A stretch of 64,000 nucleotides of DNA from NCBI GenBank assembly GCA_027492035.1, contig JAOZFT010000004.1, forward strand, positions 49,929-113,928, in the 5' to 3' direction. Each line of letters opens with the position of its first letter. Position 1 is the first letter of the stretch. Positions 29,221-37,539 of this stretch are shown here, in pieces. The stretch comes from Thermoproteota archaeon. GTDB lineage: Archaea; Korarchaeota; JAOZGF01; JAOZFZ01. Both the position numbers and the translations under genes were made by a program. The notes under the pieces are model-generated. The model had not been told where the DNA came from and made no database searches. It was given only the letters and a program-made list of their open reading frames with translations.

Positions 29221-30014
29221 AAATTTGTATTTCCGGGAAAGGGGGTACAGGAAAAACAACTCTTGCAGGGACTCTTTCACGCTTGTTCGGGAGGGATGGT
29301 TATAAAGTTTTAGCAATAGACGCTGACCCAAACACTACACTAGCTTCAGCACTGGGCATACCGCCTGAAACAGCTGAAAAAATAATACCTATTTCCGAAA
29401 ATAAGGAATTAATCAAGGAAAGAACAGGCACCCAACCAGGAAGTTCATGGGGTGTTTTCTTCAACCTTGTACCTGATGTAAGAGATATAAAGGATAAGTT
29501 CAGTATTCAAGCACCCGACTCAGTATCTTTACTAGTGACTGGAACAATTGAATTCGGTGGAGGAGGCTGCTTCTGCCCAGCAGCTGCTTTACTGAAAACC
29601 CTCCTTAGTTATCTTATAGTGAGGGAGAAGGATGTGGTAATTGTTGACATGGAAGCAGGGCTAGAGCACTTGGGACGGGGAGTAACAAAAGAATTTGATG
29701 TCCTTTTAATCGTAGTAGAACCCAGCCTCAAATCCTTAGAAACAGCCGAGAAGATAAGAAAATTAGCTGAAGATTTATCAATAAAGGAAGTATTTGTTGT
29801 CCCTAATAAGGTCTCCACTAAAGAACAATCAAGAAGAATCAAGGAGTATCTTTCTAACAAGGGATTTGAAGAAATAGGGGAAATACCTTATGACACAAAC
29901 GTGATTGAAGCAGACATGGTTGGTAAAGCTTTACTTGATTACAACCCAAACTCTAAAGCAGTGAAAGCAATAAAGAAAATTTACCAAGGACTTGTTAAAC
30001 TAAATCAACATTAA
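29217..30014 (+). CDS. cooC: CooC-like CODH nickel-insertion P-loop ATPase
   Basis: MKICISGKGGTGKTTLAGTLSRLFGRDGYKVLAIDADPNTTLASALG; GGCFCPAAALLKTLLSYL; VDMEAGLEHLGRGVT. Confidence 0.9.
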   Translation: MKICISGKGGTGKTTLAGTLSRLFGRDGYKVLAIDADPNTTLASALGIPPETAEKIIPISENKELIKERTGTQPGSSWGVFFNLVPDVRDIKDKFSIQAPDSVSLLVTGTIEFGGGGCFCPAAALLKTLLSYLIVREKDVVIVDMEAGLEHLGRGVTKEFDVLLIVVEPSLKSLETAEKIRKLAEDLSIKEVFVVPNKVSTKEQSRRIKEYLSNKGFEEIGEIPYDTNVIEADMVGKALLDYNPNSKAVKAIKKIYQGLVKLNQH

Positions 30015-30051
30015 AAATCCCTAATCCATAAAAAATTGGAGGAGGGGCTTA

Positions 30052-30729
30052 GTGCCACCTGACTTGCTGACAGAAATAAAGGAAGCATTAATTTTTGGGA
30101 AATACGATACAGTAGAGAAAAAGGTAAATGAAGCATTGAAAAAGAAAGTTCCACCAATGAAAATCCTAAATGAAGCCTTAATTGAAGGAATGAAAGAAGT
30201 CGGGAGGAAATGGATTGATGGCGAAGTTTTTCTAGCCGACGTAATGATGTCAGCTGAAGCAATGAGGAAGGGAATGAATTTAATTGAGCCATTAATTTCT
30301 AAACCAGGAAAGGAAAGGAAGATTAAGGGCAAAGTGTTAATTGCAACCATTTATACCGACATCCATGACATAGGGAAGAAAATAGTTGCAGCTTTACTGC
30401 AAGCTGAGGGGTACGAAGTAATTGATTTAGGAGTTGATGTCCCACCTTCAAAAATAATTGAGGAGGCTTTAAAGAACAAAGTGGATTTAATTGGTGTTTC
30501 ATGCCTCTTAACAACCTCTATTCTCTACATAAAAGACTTAATTGACTTCCTTTCCACAAGGAAGCTGAGGAATAAATTTATTGTTGCAGTTGGAGGAGCT
30601 GCTTTAACAAAAGATAAATCTGAGGAGATAGGGGCTGATCTCTACGCCGAAACAGCGGAGGAAGCAATTAAAGAAATAAATGAAAAAATTAAAGAGTTTA
30701 AAGCAAGAGGTAAGGAGGGAAATGATTGA
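30052..30729 (+). CDS. Methylamine-type corrinoid protein (MtmC/MtbC-like)
   Basis: GTG start with GGAGGAGGGG SD; TIYTDIHDIGKKIVAALLQAEGYEVIDLGVDVPPSKI (DxHxxG cobalamin motif), VGVSCLLTTS-like region. Confidence 0.92.
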   Translation: MPPDLLTEIKEALIFGKYDTVEKKVNEALKKKVPPMKILNEALIEGMKEVGRKWIDGEVFLADVMMSAEAMRKGMNLIEPLISKPGKERKIKGKVLIATIYTDIHDIGKKIVAALLQAEGYEVIDLGVDVPPSKIIEEALKNKVDLIGVSCLLTTSILYIKDLIDFLSTRKLRNKFIVAVGGAALTKDKSEEIGADLYAETAEEAIKEINEKIKEFKARGKEGND

Positions 30730-32086
30730 CCCCTGGGAGATTATAGGAAGGGGGGAGGAGGGACCCCACATACCTGAAAAAGAATTTGACATGAACCTTT
30801 TCAAAAAACTAGCTTCTTTAGAGAAAGAGTACGAAATAAAATTCAACGGAGAGCCCCTCCTTCAGGATAAACAAATGATAAACTCAATTTATGAAGCAGG
30901 TTTAGAGTTAGCTGTAGAAACAGGTTTCTATTTGCTTGACACACAAAGGAGAATTCTTTTCACAGAGGATGAAATAAAGTATTATTTATCTAAATCCAAG
31001 AAAAAACTAGTTTTAGGCGAAGGGAAAGAAGCTGAAGAATTGGTGAAAAGGGAAATCAATGACAAGAAACCTCCTTTGTTAATAGCAGGAATGGCTGGAA
31101 CCCCTTTACCGGAAAGGGATTTCTTTATTAAAAGCGCCATGTCATACGTTAAAGAAGAGGTGGTGAAGGGTTTAGATCATGGCTCAATAACATCAGTTGA
31201 AGGGAGAGAAGTAAGAACTGGAAGTCCTTTAGAAATTCATGCAACTAGAAGAGAGATAACTTGGTTAAGGGAGGCTTTGCAGAGGGTAGGTAGACCTGGT
31301 TTACATTTACTAGACGGGGAATCAAGCATAACTTCAAAGGGAGTTTTATCTGTGCTTTCACCAAACTATTTAAGAAAAACAGACGCATACTTTGTGCCGG
31401 TGCTAAATGAAATGAAGACAGATTACGTTAGGTTAAGTAAAGCATTAGCTGGAACAGAATACGGTTGTTTAATTGCGAGCTTGGTTGACCCAATTCTTGG
31501 AGGATACTCAAGAGGCCCAGAAGGAACAGCTATTTGTTCAATTGCAGAGTTAATACTGAGCAAAATAATTTATCAAGCCAACTATTTTCTCCTACATCCC
31601 TCAGATATAAGGGTGAAGTCAACAACCACACCTCAGTGTACATGGGTCCTAGGTGCAGTAGGGCAAGCAATAAGTAAGAACACAGACCTTCTTGTTTTTG
31701 CAGATGTTTGGGTTACTTCAGGAGCAGGCACCGAAACTGTTTTCCAAGAAATAGTTCCTAACACCTTAGTGGCTACCTACTCTTCACTGCATTTATTGGG
31801 GCCTGTTACCGCTTGCGGTTTATTACCTAACGGTACAGGTCTTGAGGCAAGATACATGGGGGAAATAGCTGAAACAACAGCAAAGAAACAGCTTAAACCG
31901 GAGATAATTAACGAAGTAGCTTCCCGTTACTTAAATCTCTACATTAACAAGTTATCTTCACCAGATTTAGGAATTAGTTTTAAAGGTCTTTACAACATGG
32001 AGAAAGTGACACCGAGAAAAGAGTATCTGAACACCTTTGTCGCTAACTTTGAAAAGTTTAAGAAAGAAATAGGTATCCACGATTAA
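30722..32086 (+). CDS. MtmB (monomethylamine:corrinoid methyltransferase) homologue lacking pyrrolysine
   Basis: ATG 30722 with AGGAGGGA SD (ORF track begins at 30680). 454 aa, similar size to MtmB. EAGLELAVETGFYLLDTQRRILFTEDEI, VGRPGLHLLDGESSITSKGVLS aligns to recalled MtmB AGRPGMGVOGPETSLSAQGNIS; GLEARYMGEIAETTAKKQL near C-terminus. No in-frame TAG. Confidence 0.88.
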   Translation: MIDPWEIIGRGEEGPHIPEKEFDMNLFKKLASLEKEYEIKFNGEPLLQDKQMINSIYEAGLELAVETGFYLLDTQRRILFTEDEIKYYLSKSKKKLVLGEGKEAEELVKREINDKKPPLLIAGMAGTPLPERDFFIKSAMSYVKEEVVKGLDHGSITSVEGREVRTGSPLEIHATRREITWLREALQRVGRPGLHLLDGESSITSKGVLSVLSPNYLRKTDAYFVPVLNEMKTDYVRLSKALAGTEYGCLIASLVDPILGGYSRGPEGTAICSIAELILSKIIYQANYFLLHPSDIRVKSTTTPQCTWVLGAVGQAISKNTDLLVFADVWVTSGAGTETVFQEIVPNTLVATYSSLHLLGPVTACGLLPNGTGLEARYMGEIAETTAKKQLKPEIINEVASRYLNLYINKLSSPDLGISFKGLYNMEKVTPRKEYLNTFVANFEKFKKEIGIHD

Positions 32087-32123
32087 AAGTTTAGAAAGTT
32101 ACCTGTTTGCAATGGTTAATTTT

Positions 32124-33524
32124 TCATTGACGTAACCATTTCTTTTCAAGAAACCCTTTGATTTCTCTTGAATCAAAAGGCCCAACCAGGACTTCCCAGC
32201 CGCTAACATCCTCTATTTCTCCACCTAATTTAGCTGCCCTACCTGGAATAATTATTTTCTTATGTTTAACCTTTTCTTCAATTCTGTTTTCTTTAATGAG
32301 TCTAGCTACACTGTCAGGGTTTATTTTATTCCCTGCAACTGAAGTGTTGACACTTAGCCCTCCTGTGTCAACAACAAGCAAGTAAGTTGAAATTCCTTGA
32401 ATTTTTAAGTCATTTGAAACTATGTGGTAGGTTAGAGAGTAGTTTGTAGTCATCATTACGGGAGAGTTTTCGTCAGGAGACCCTATCACGTAAAGTCCTG
32501 GTTTTATTTGTAACGGAATCCTTGGGTCGATGTAGATTGCTTGTCTTAGCAACATTAAAGGAAGAACTGCCCATTTTACGATGTTGGAGAGGATAATTAT
32601 TCCTCCATACCTTAGAAGAAAGGCTGCTGATGCCATTACCTCCCAGTAATCCTTAAAATTGCCATTATTTACCTTGATCAAGTTTGGGAAAACCAAAGTC
32701 GGGTAACCTAGAGTTTTAATTTTCTTCTCAACAGCTCCCCTCCTAATAATTGTTAGTGAACTTATTTCATCCATTAAGTTTTGACCAGGAGGAATTATTA
32801 ATATTTCATTAACTCCGAATTGATTTAATCTGGTAATTAAGGTTTTAACTTCCTCTAGATTGCTTCCATGAACAGCTACGGGGGTTTTAAATTTCTTTGC
32901 AAGCACAGCCATTTGATTCACGTTCATTGACGTAACTGGACATATTAAGGGTTTATCTTCACCCACAAACTCTAAAGCTTTCATTAAAGAGTAGGGAGTA
33001 GTGCTGCAAAGAATTAATGGGAGATTTGTGTGTTGTTTCACTATTTTTAAGGTTTCTACAAATTTTTCAGCGTTACCAGAAACAGACTTCACAGCAAACA
33101 TGTTCAGTTTTAACGTCTGCCCCATTCTCTCAATTCTAAATTCTTCAGCTTCCTTTATTTTTTCAATTATTTCCTCGCTAGACATTCTGTCACTTATTTC
33201 TACTGCGAACAAAGCTTCATTGTAGAATTTCTCTTCATGTCTAAACGCAACTTTCTCTCCCCCTATAACTACTTTGTTTCTTCCAGTACCTATCTCAACT
33301 TTTACAACTGGGGGAGCAGTTTTTGTTAAAAGTGCATCCTTAGCTTCCTCGCTTAAGTAGGGGCATTGTGAAGGGTTTGCCTTCCCTTCAACTATTTTGA
33401 AAGCGAACGCCATACAAGTAGGTACCCCGCATTCTCCACAGTTCTTTTTGGGAAGAAGTTTATAGATGTCGGTAGGACTTATTTTTTTAGCCATATTTGC
33501 CGCCTTTACCTGGTTTTTAACCAC
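32124..33524 (-). CDS. cdhE: CODH/ACS gamma subunit (corrinoid iron-sulfur protein large subunit), paralogue 2
   Basis: SPTDIYKLLPKKNCGECGVPTCMAFAFKIVEGKANPSQCPYL; CFeSP large-subunit domains; 466 aa. Confidence 0.92.
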   Translation of the reverse strand: MVKNQVKAANMAKKISPTDIYKLLPKKNCGECGVPTCMAFAFKIVEGKANPSQCPYLSEEAKDALLTKTAPPVVKVEIGTGRNKVVIGGEKVAFRHEEKFYNEALFAVEISDRMSSEEIIEKIKEAEEFRIERMGQTLKLNMFAVKSVSGNAEKFVETLKIVKQHTNLPLILCSTTPYSLMKALEFVGEDKPLICPVTSMNVNQMAVLAKKFKTPVAVHGSNLEEVKTLITRLNQFGVNEILIIPPGQNLMDEISSLTIIRRGAVEKKIKTLGYPTLVFPNLIKVNNGNFKDYWEVMASAAFLLRYGGIIILSNIVKWAVLPLMLLRQAIYIDPRIPLQIKPGLYVIGSPDENSPVMMTTNYSLTYHIVSNDLKIQGISTYLLVVDTGGLSVNTSVAGNKINPDSVARLIKENRIEEKVKHKKIIIPGRAAKLGGEIEDVSGWEVLVGPFDSREIKGFLEKKWLRQ

Positions 33525-34528
33525 TCCTCCACAGTTATAAACTGCTTAGGTTCATTGAAGAAATTATTAACGAATTCATTTATCAGCTTCGCTGCTTCAG
33601 GGTGTAGGGATGAAGATATGTTTGCTCCAGCCATTATCCCAGTTATTGCCGTTAAAACTTCGAAAGTTATTCCTGTTTTTTCTGTTTCGAGTTTATCTTC
33701 TTCCTGAAGTTCCCTTGCAAGCCAGCTTTCACTTGAAAAAATAATGCTTGGACTTTGAAGGATTTTGTCTCCTCTAAGGGCCCTTATTTTTACTCTTTCA
33801 AGCGTTGAAAAAGTATATTCGATGCCGTAACCTAAAGCCCCCGTGGTCACATCCATAATTATTTCTTTATTTGTTAATCCAAGGTTTAAGAGGGAGGTAT
33901 TAAGTTTAAGTGCTTGGTTTACATCCATGTTTGTTTTTGCAAGTACAGGGTGTTTCTTTTCCAGACAAGCCTTACCTATTTCTTGGAAAGCATTAGTGTA
34001 CACAGGCCCTATTAAACATTTTTCTCCTTCACATATTTCAGCTGATTTCGTCAATATTTCATTGTTTTTCCTGTAATCATCCATTTCAATGATGTCCATT
34101 ACCCCTGTAATTAGGAGGGGGACCTTAACTGCTTGAAGAACTTCCTCAATAACGTTACTTATCTCTTTTTTGAAAGTTTCATTCCTTATAGAGAAGGCAT
34201 CTGTCAATCTTAAGTTAACCATTTCTGCTTTAAATTTATTAACAGCTTCTCTACTCCATTCAACAGGGTTATCTACCAAGTCACCGAAGAAATTAAACAG
34301 GGAACCGGGTAAAGGAGCATGGTAACAATACACTTCGTGAGCTATTCTTGGGGGGTTAGGGTTGATCCCTTCAAAACTGTAGAGAGGTAAGTATTTGTCT
34401 CCCCCTACAGTTACTGAGTAACTTCTAGTTCCCCCTTCAGTTTTTGTGGCCCCAATCTCAACTTCTTTAATTTCGCCCTCATATTTTTCGAAAGAAATGG
34501 GAATACTTGACATTTCAGTTTTCACCAA
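33506..34528 (-). CDS. cdhD: CODH/ACS delta subunit (corrinoid iron-sulfur protein small subunit), paralogue 2, short N-terminus
   Basis: VEIGATKTEGGTRSYSVTVGG; NPVEWSREAVNKFKAEMVNLRL; DVTTGALGYGIEYTFSTLERVKIRALRGDK. Confidence 0.92.
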   Translation of the reverse strand: MVKTEMSSIPISFEKYEGEIKEVEIGATKTEGGTRSYSVTVGGDKYLPLYSFEGINPNPPRIAHEVYCYHAPLPGSLFNFFGDLVDNPVEWSREAVNKFKAEMVNLRLTDAFSIRNETFKKEISNVIEEVLQAVKVPLLITGVMDIIEMDDYRKNNEILTKSAEICEGEKCLIGPVYTNAFQEIGKACLEKKHPVLAKTNMDVNQALKLNTSLLNLGLTNKEIIMDVTTGALGYGIEYTFSTLERVKIRALRGDKILQSPSIIFSSESWLARELQEEDKLETEKTGITFEVLTAITGIMAGANISSSLHPEAAKLINEFVNNFFNEPKQFITVEEWLKTR

Positions 34529-34705
34529 AAAATTACTTGGGTGAACAGAAACCTCTTTTTCAAATAAGTTTTTCCCTTAAAACAGTTTATTTGTCTCCTT
34601 CTAGAGGTGCAAAGTTCCCTTAGGAAAGGAAACGTGACTTCAAGGATGGGGTTAACACTGGATAATTTCTTTTGTGAGAGAAAAAATGTAGGTGTTAGGA
34701 AAAAA

Positions 34706-36100
34706 TTACTTCCATTTTTCTTGCATAAATTTAGGTATTCCTGAGGAATCTAATGGCCCTACAAGCACTTTCCAACCGCTTTTTTCCTCTATTTCTCCAC
34801 TTAACCTTGAAGCTCTGCCAGGGATCACTATTTTTCTATGTTTCACTTTTTCTTCAATTTTGCTTTCCTTAATTGAATCTGCGACTCTGTCAGCAGTTAA
34901 TTTCCTTCCTGCAACAGCTGAATCAACAGATAACCCTTCTGTATCAACAACTAAGAGGTAGCAATCCAGTTTAGCTGACTGTATATCTGCAGCAACTGTG
35001 TAATAGGTTAAAGCGAAGTTGGTAGTGAATAATACAGGTGAGTTTTCGTTAGGTTGTCCAAACGTCCTTATTCCTGGTTCAACAGCCACAGGTTTCCTTG
35101 GGTCTGTATATATGTTTTCTCTTAGGATAATTTGAGGCAGAAGACTCCAACCTTCCAAGTTATGAACTATTAATGCATCTGCAAACCTCACTATCAACAT
35201 ACCGGCTAAATATGTTTCCTCCCATTTCTTATCCAGTATACGTCCTTCTTGAGTCCAAGCAGTTATGGGAGTGCCTATTAACGGGAAACTAAGTAATTCA
35301 TCATTTTCCTTAAAAGCTGCTCTACGGATCATTGTGAAATTGTTCAGGGTTGCTGAGACTCCATCGCCTGGAAAAGTACCTGGATCTAGAACTAAATCTT
35401 CGATTCCGTACTCTTTCATAGTTTTCACCAATGACTTAAGCAATGTTATATCGTTAGGTGCAAAAATTGTTAAGGGGCAATTATACATTGAAGCTAGTTC
35501 ACCCATTTTGTCCCAGTTATCTTTTGTAGCTGCGTAAATAAGAGGCTTGCTGTTTTTAGCTTCTGACAAACCTGACTTCATGACTTTAGGGTTGAAGGTG
35601 CAAAGGATCATTGGTAAACTTGTGTTTTCAACAACTGTTTTAACTGTTTCCCCGAATTTTTCAGGATCTTCTGTTACTGACCTCACAGCCACCAAGTTTA
35701 GCTTTAATTCTTTGCCTATGTAGCTATAGGAGAAGTTTTCAATTTTCTTAACCCTCTCAATTAATTCGTCTTTAGGCAGGTCATCTGTAACATCTACAGC
35801 TATAGCTGTTGGGTTTATGTAAGTTAATTCATGTCTATACATCACATACTCTCCACCTATTTTCACTTCTTTAGTTGGGCTTTTAATTACTACCTCTTTC
35901 AGAGTAGGCTTTATTAAATCCCAAATTTTTTCTCGGTTTCTTCTGTATTTACTTGTTAAAAGAGGTTTACAGGCGTCAAGTCCAATTTCCATTGCAACAA
36001 GTTTAGTTGCAAAAGCCATACAGTTTTCTAGGCCACATTCTTTACAGTTAGTTTTGGGAAGGAGTTTATAGATGTCTAGTGGACTTAATTCTTTAGCCAA
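34706..36100 (-). CDS. cdhE: CODH/ACS gamma subunit, paralogue 1
   Basis: SPLDIYKLLPKTNCKECGLENCMAFATKLVAMEIGLDACKPL; 464 aa, colinear with the copy at 32124-33524. Confidence 0.94.
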   Translation of the reverse strand: MAKELSPLDIYKLLPKTNCKECGLENCMAFATKLVAMEIGLDACKPLLTSKYRRNREKIWDLIKPTLKEVVIKSPTKEVKIGGEYVMYRHELTYINPTAIAVDVTDDLPKDELIERVKKIENFSYSYIGKELKLNLVAVRSVTEDPEKFGETVKTVVENTSLPMILCTFNPKVMKSGLSEAKNSKPLIYAATKDNWDKMGELASMYNCPLTIFAPNDITLLKSLVKTMKEYGIEDLVLDPGTFPGDGVSATLNNFTMIRRAAFKENDELLSFPLIGTPITAWTQEGRILDKKWEETYLAGMLIVRFADALIVHNLEGWSLLPQIILRENIYTDPRKPVAVEPGIRTFGQPNENSPVLFTTNFALTYYTVAADIQSAKLDCYLLVVDTEGLSVDSAVAGRKLTADRVADSIKESKIEEKVKHRKIVIPGRASRLSGEIEEKSGWKVLVGPLDSSGIPKFMQEKWK

Positions 36101-36115
36101 GTTGCGTCACCTTTT

Positions 36116-37306
36116 TCAGAATTTTTTAGTAACCCAGTTAATAACTTCCTGAGGTTTTACAGGCTTTTGCTCCACCAGCCTCTGAATTACCGACTTCACT
36201 GTTTCAACTGCTTTGGGATGCATCATCATGAATAAGTCAACTCCAGCTAAAAGCAGAGTTAATGCAGTAACCACTTCCCATATTGGTCCTCTTAGCTCCC
36301 TAGGTTCCCATTCTGGTCCTAGTTTTATCCATGCTTCTCTAGCAGCCCAAGCATTGGTTGTGCCTGAGGATAATGGGTGCTGCAGCTCCTCGTCGCCCAT
36401 TAACGCAGCAAGCCTCGTCCTTTCCATTATAGTGAATGCATAATCTAAACCATAACCTAAAGCTGCAGTGGTTGTATCCATTATTATGTTTTCTTTGGGT
36501 AAGTACTCGTAGAGTTTACGGTCAAGTTCTTTCTGCTGCTGCATATCCATTGAAGTAAAGGCAATTACGACATGGCCGTGCTCCTTAATAGCTTTGGCGG
36601 CTTTTTCCAGATCCATGTCCAAGGTAACTGAGTTGATAAGTATTCTTTCTCCTTCAGCAGCCTCAGCCACTTTCTCAAAAACCTGTAAATCCTTTACAGG
36701 GTCTCCGCAACCCCCTACTGTCAAGGGTACTTTAACTGCTTGAAGAACTTCCTCCACTGTTTTCGCAGCCTCACTTGGAGAAGTGTTTTCACGTAAGGGG
36801 TCTATGCTTTCCATGTGAAGGTTTATCATTTCAGCACCGAATTTGTTGACTGCCTTTTTAGCCCATTCTGCAGGATCATCTAACACATCTCTCCAATTAT
36901 TTTTCACTGCTTTAGCCATGGGTATCTTGGTGTCGAAAACATCCAGTGAAACAACAGGGGGGTGGGGAGTAGGTGATTCAAAAGTGTAAAATGCAGGAGA
37001 AGTTTCTCCTCCCACCACTACGGTTTTATCCCTAGTACCTCCTTCCTTTTTAGTGGCTCCGATTTTTACTTCAACAACTCTTCCAGGGTAAATTTGAATA
37101 GGGGGGGTGAATTCAGTCTTTAAAATTTCAGTTGGTTTTTTGATTTGTGGAACAGCGGCAGGGTAGGGAATAAACCTTTGAGGCACTGGTTCAAACTCCA
37201 ACTCTGAAAATTCAGCTTCAATGTTTTCTAGGATCATTTCAGAATTGTTTAATTTTTTAATTAGGTCAAGTATGGAGTTGAAGAAAGAATTAGCTTCCTC
37301 GCTCAA
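36116..37306 (-). CDS. cdhD: CODH/ACS delta subunit, paralogue 1 with N-terminal extension
   Basis: VKIGATKKEGGTRDKTVVVGGE; DDPAEWAKKAVNKFGAEMINLHM; DTTTAALGYGLDYAFTIMERTRLAALMGDEELQHP. Confidence 0.94.
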   Translation of the reverse strand: MSEEANSFFNSILDLIKKLNNSEMILENIEAEFSELEFEPVPQRFIPYPAAVPQIKKPTEILKTEFTPPIQIYPGRVVEVKIGATKKEGGTRDKTVVVGGETSPAFYTFESPTPHPPVVSLDVFDTKIPMAKAVKNNWRDVLDDPAEWAKKAVNKFGAEMINLHMESIDPLRENTSPSEAAKTVEEVLQAVKVPLTVGGCGDPVKDLQVFEKVAEAAEGERILINSVTLDMDLEKAAKAIKEHGHVVIAFTSMDMQQQKELDRKLYEYLPKENIIMDTTTAALGYGLDYAFTIMERTRLAALMGDEELQHPLSSGTTNAWAAREAWIKLGPEWEPRELRGPIWEVVTALTLLLAGVDLFMMMHPKAVETVKSVIQRLVEQKPVKPQEVINWVTKKF

Positions 37307-37312
37307 TTAAGT

Positions 37313-37537
37313 CTACCTCTTTTCCTCTTTAGTTTTATGCAAAGTTAGTTTTTCAATACTGAGTTTAACCCCCTTAATTTTTTGAACTGATCCTTTAGAG
37401 GAGGGCTTGATGTGCATTTCATCAAAAGTTAAGTTTATGTTTTCAAGAATGGTTTCTGATTTCTCTATCTCTTCAATTAATTCTACAACTGTTTTAAGTA
37501 AAGGTTTTGGTTCCCTTCTTTCACTCAAGTTTTTCAC
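37313..37537 (-). CDS. 74-aa Cdh-associated protein: CdhD N-terminus-like segment plus CdhC C-terminus-like segment
   Basis: VVELIEEIEKSETILENINLTFDEMHIKP vs CdhD1 ILDLIKKLNNSEMILENIEAEFSELEFEP; IKGVKLSIEKLTLHK vs CdhC IKGAKINIEKLLLKK. Sits between cdhC and cdhD in the same operon. Confidence 0.75.
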   Translation of the reverse strand: MKNLSERREPKPLLKTVVELIEEIEKSETILENINLTFDEMHIKPSSKGSVQKIKGVKLSIEKLTLHKTKEEKR

Positions 37538-37539
37538 CT

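Noticed and set aside
31311-31313. A TAG trinucleotide one base offset from the pyrrolysine-equivalent codon of the MtmB homologue
   Set aside because: It is out of frame (CTA GAC); the reading frame is continuous and conserved on both sides, so it is not a Pyl codon.
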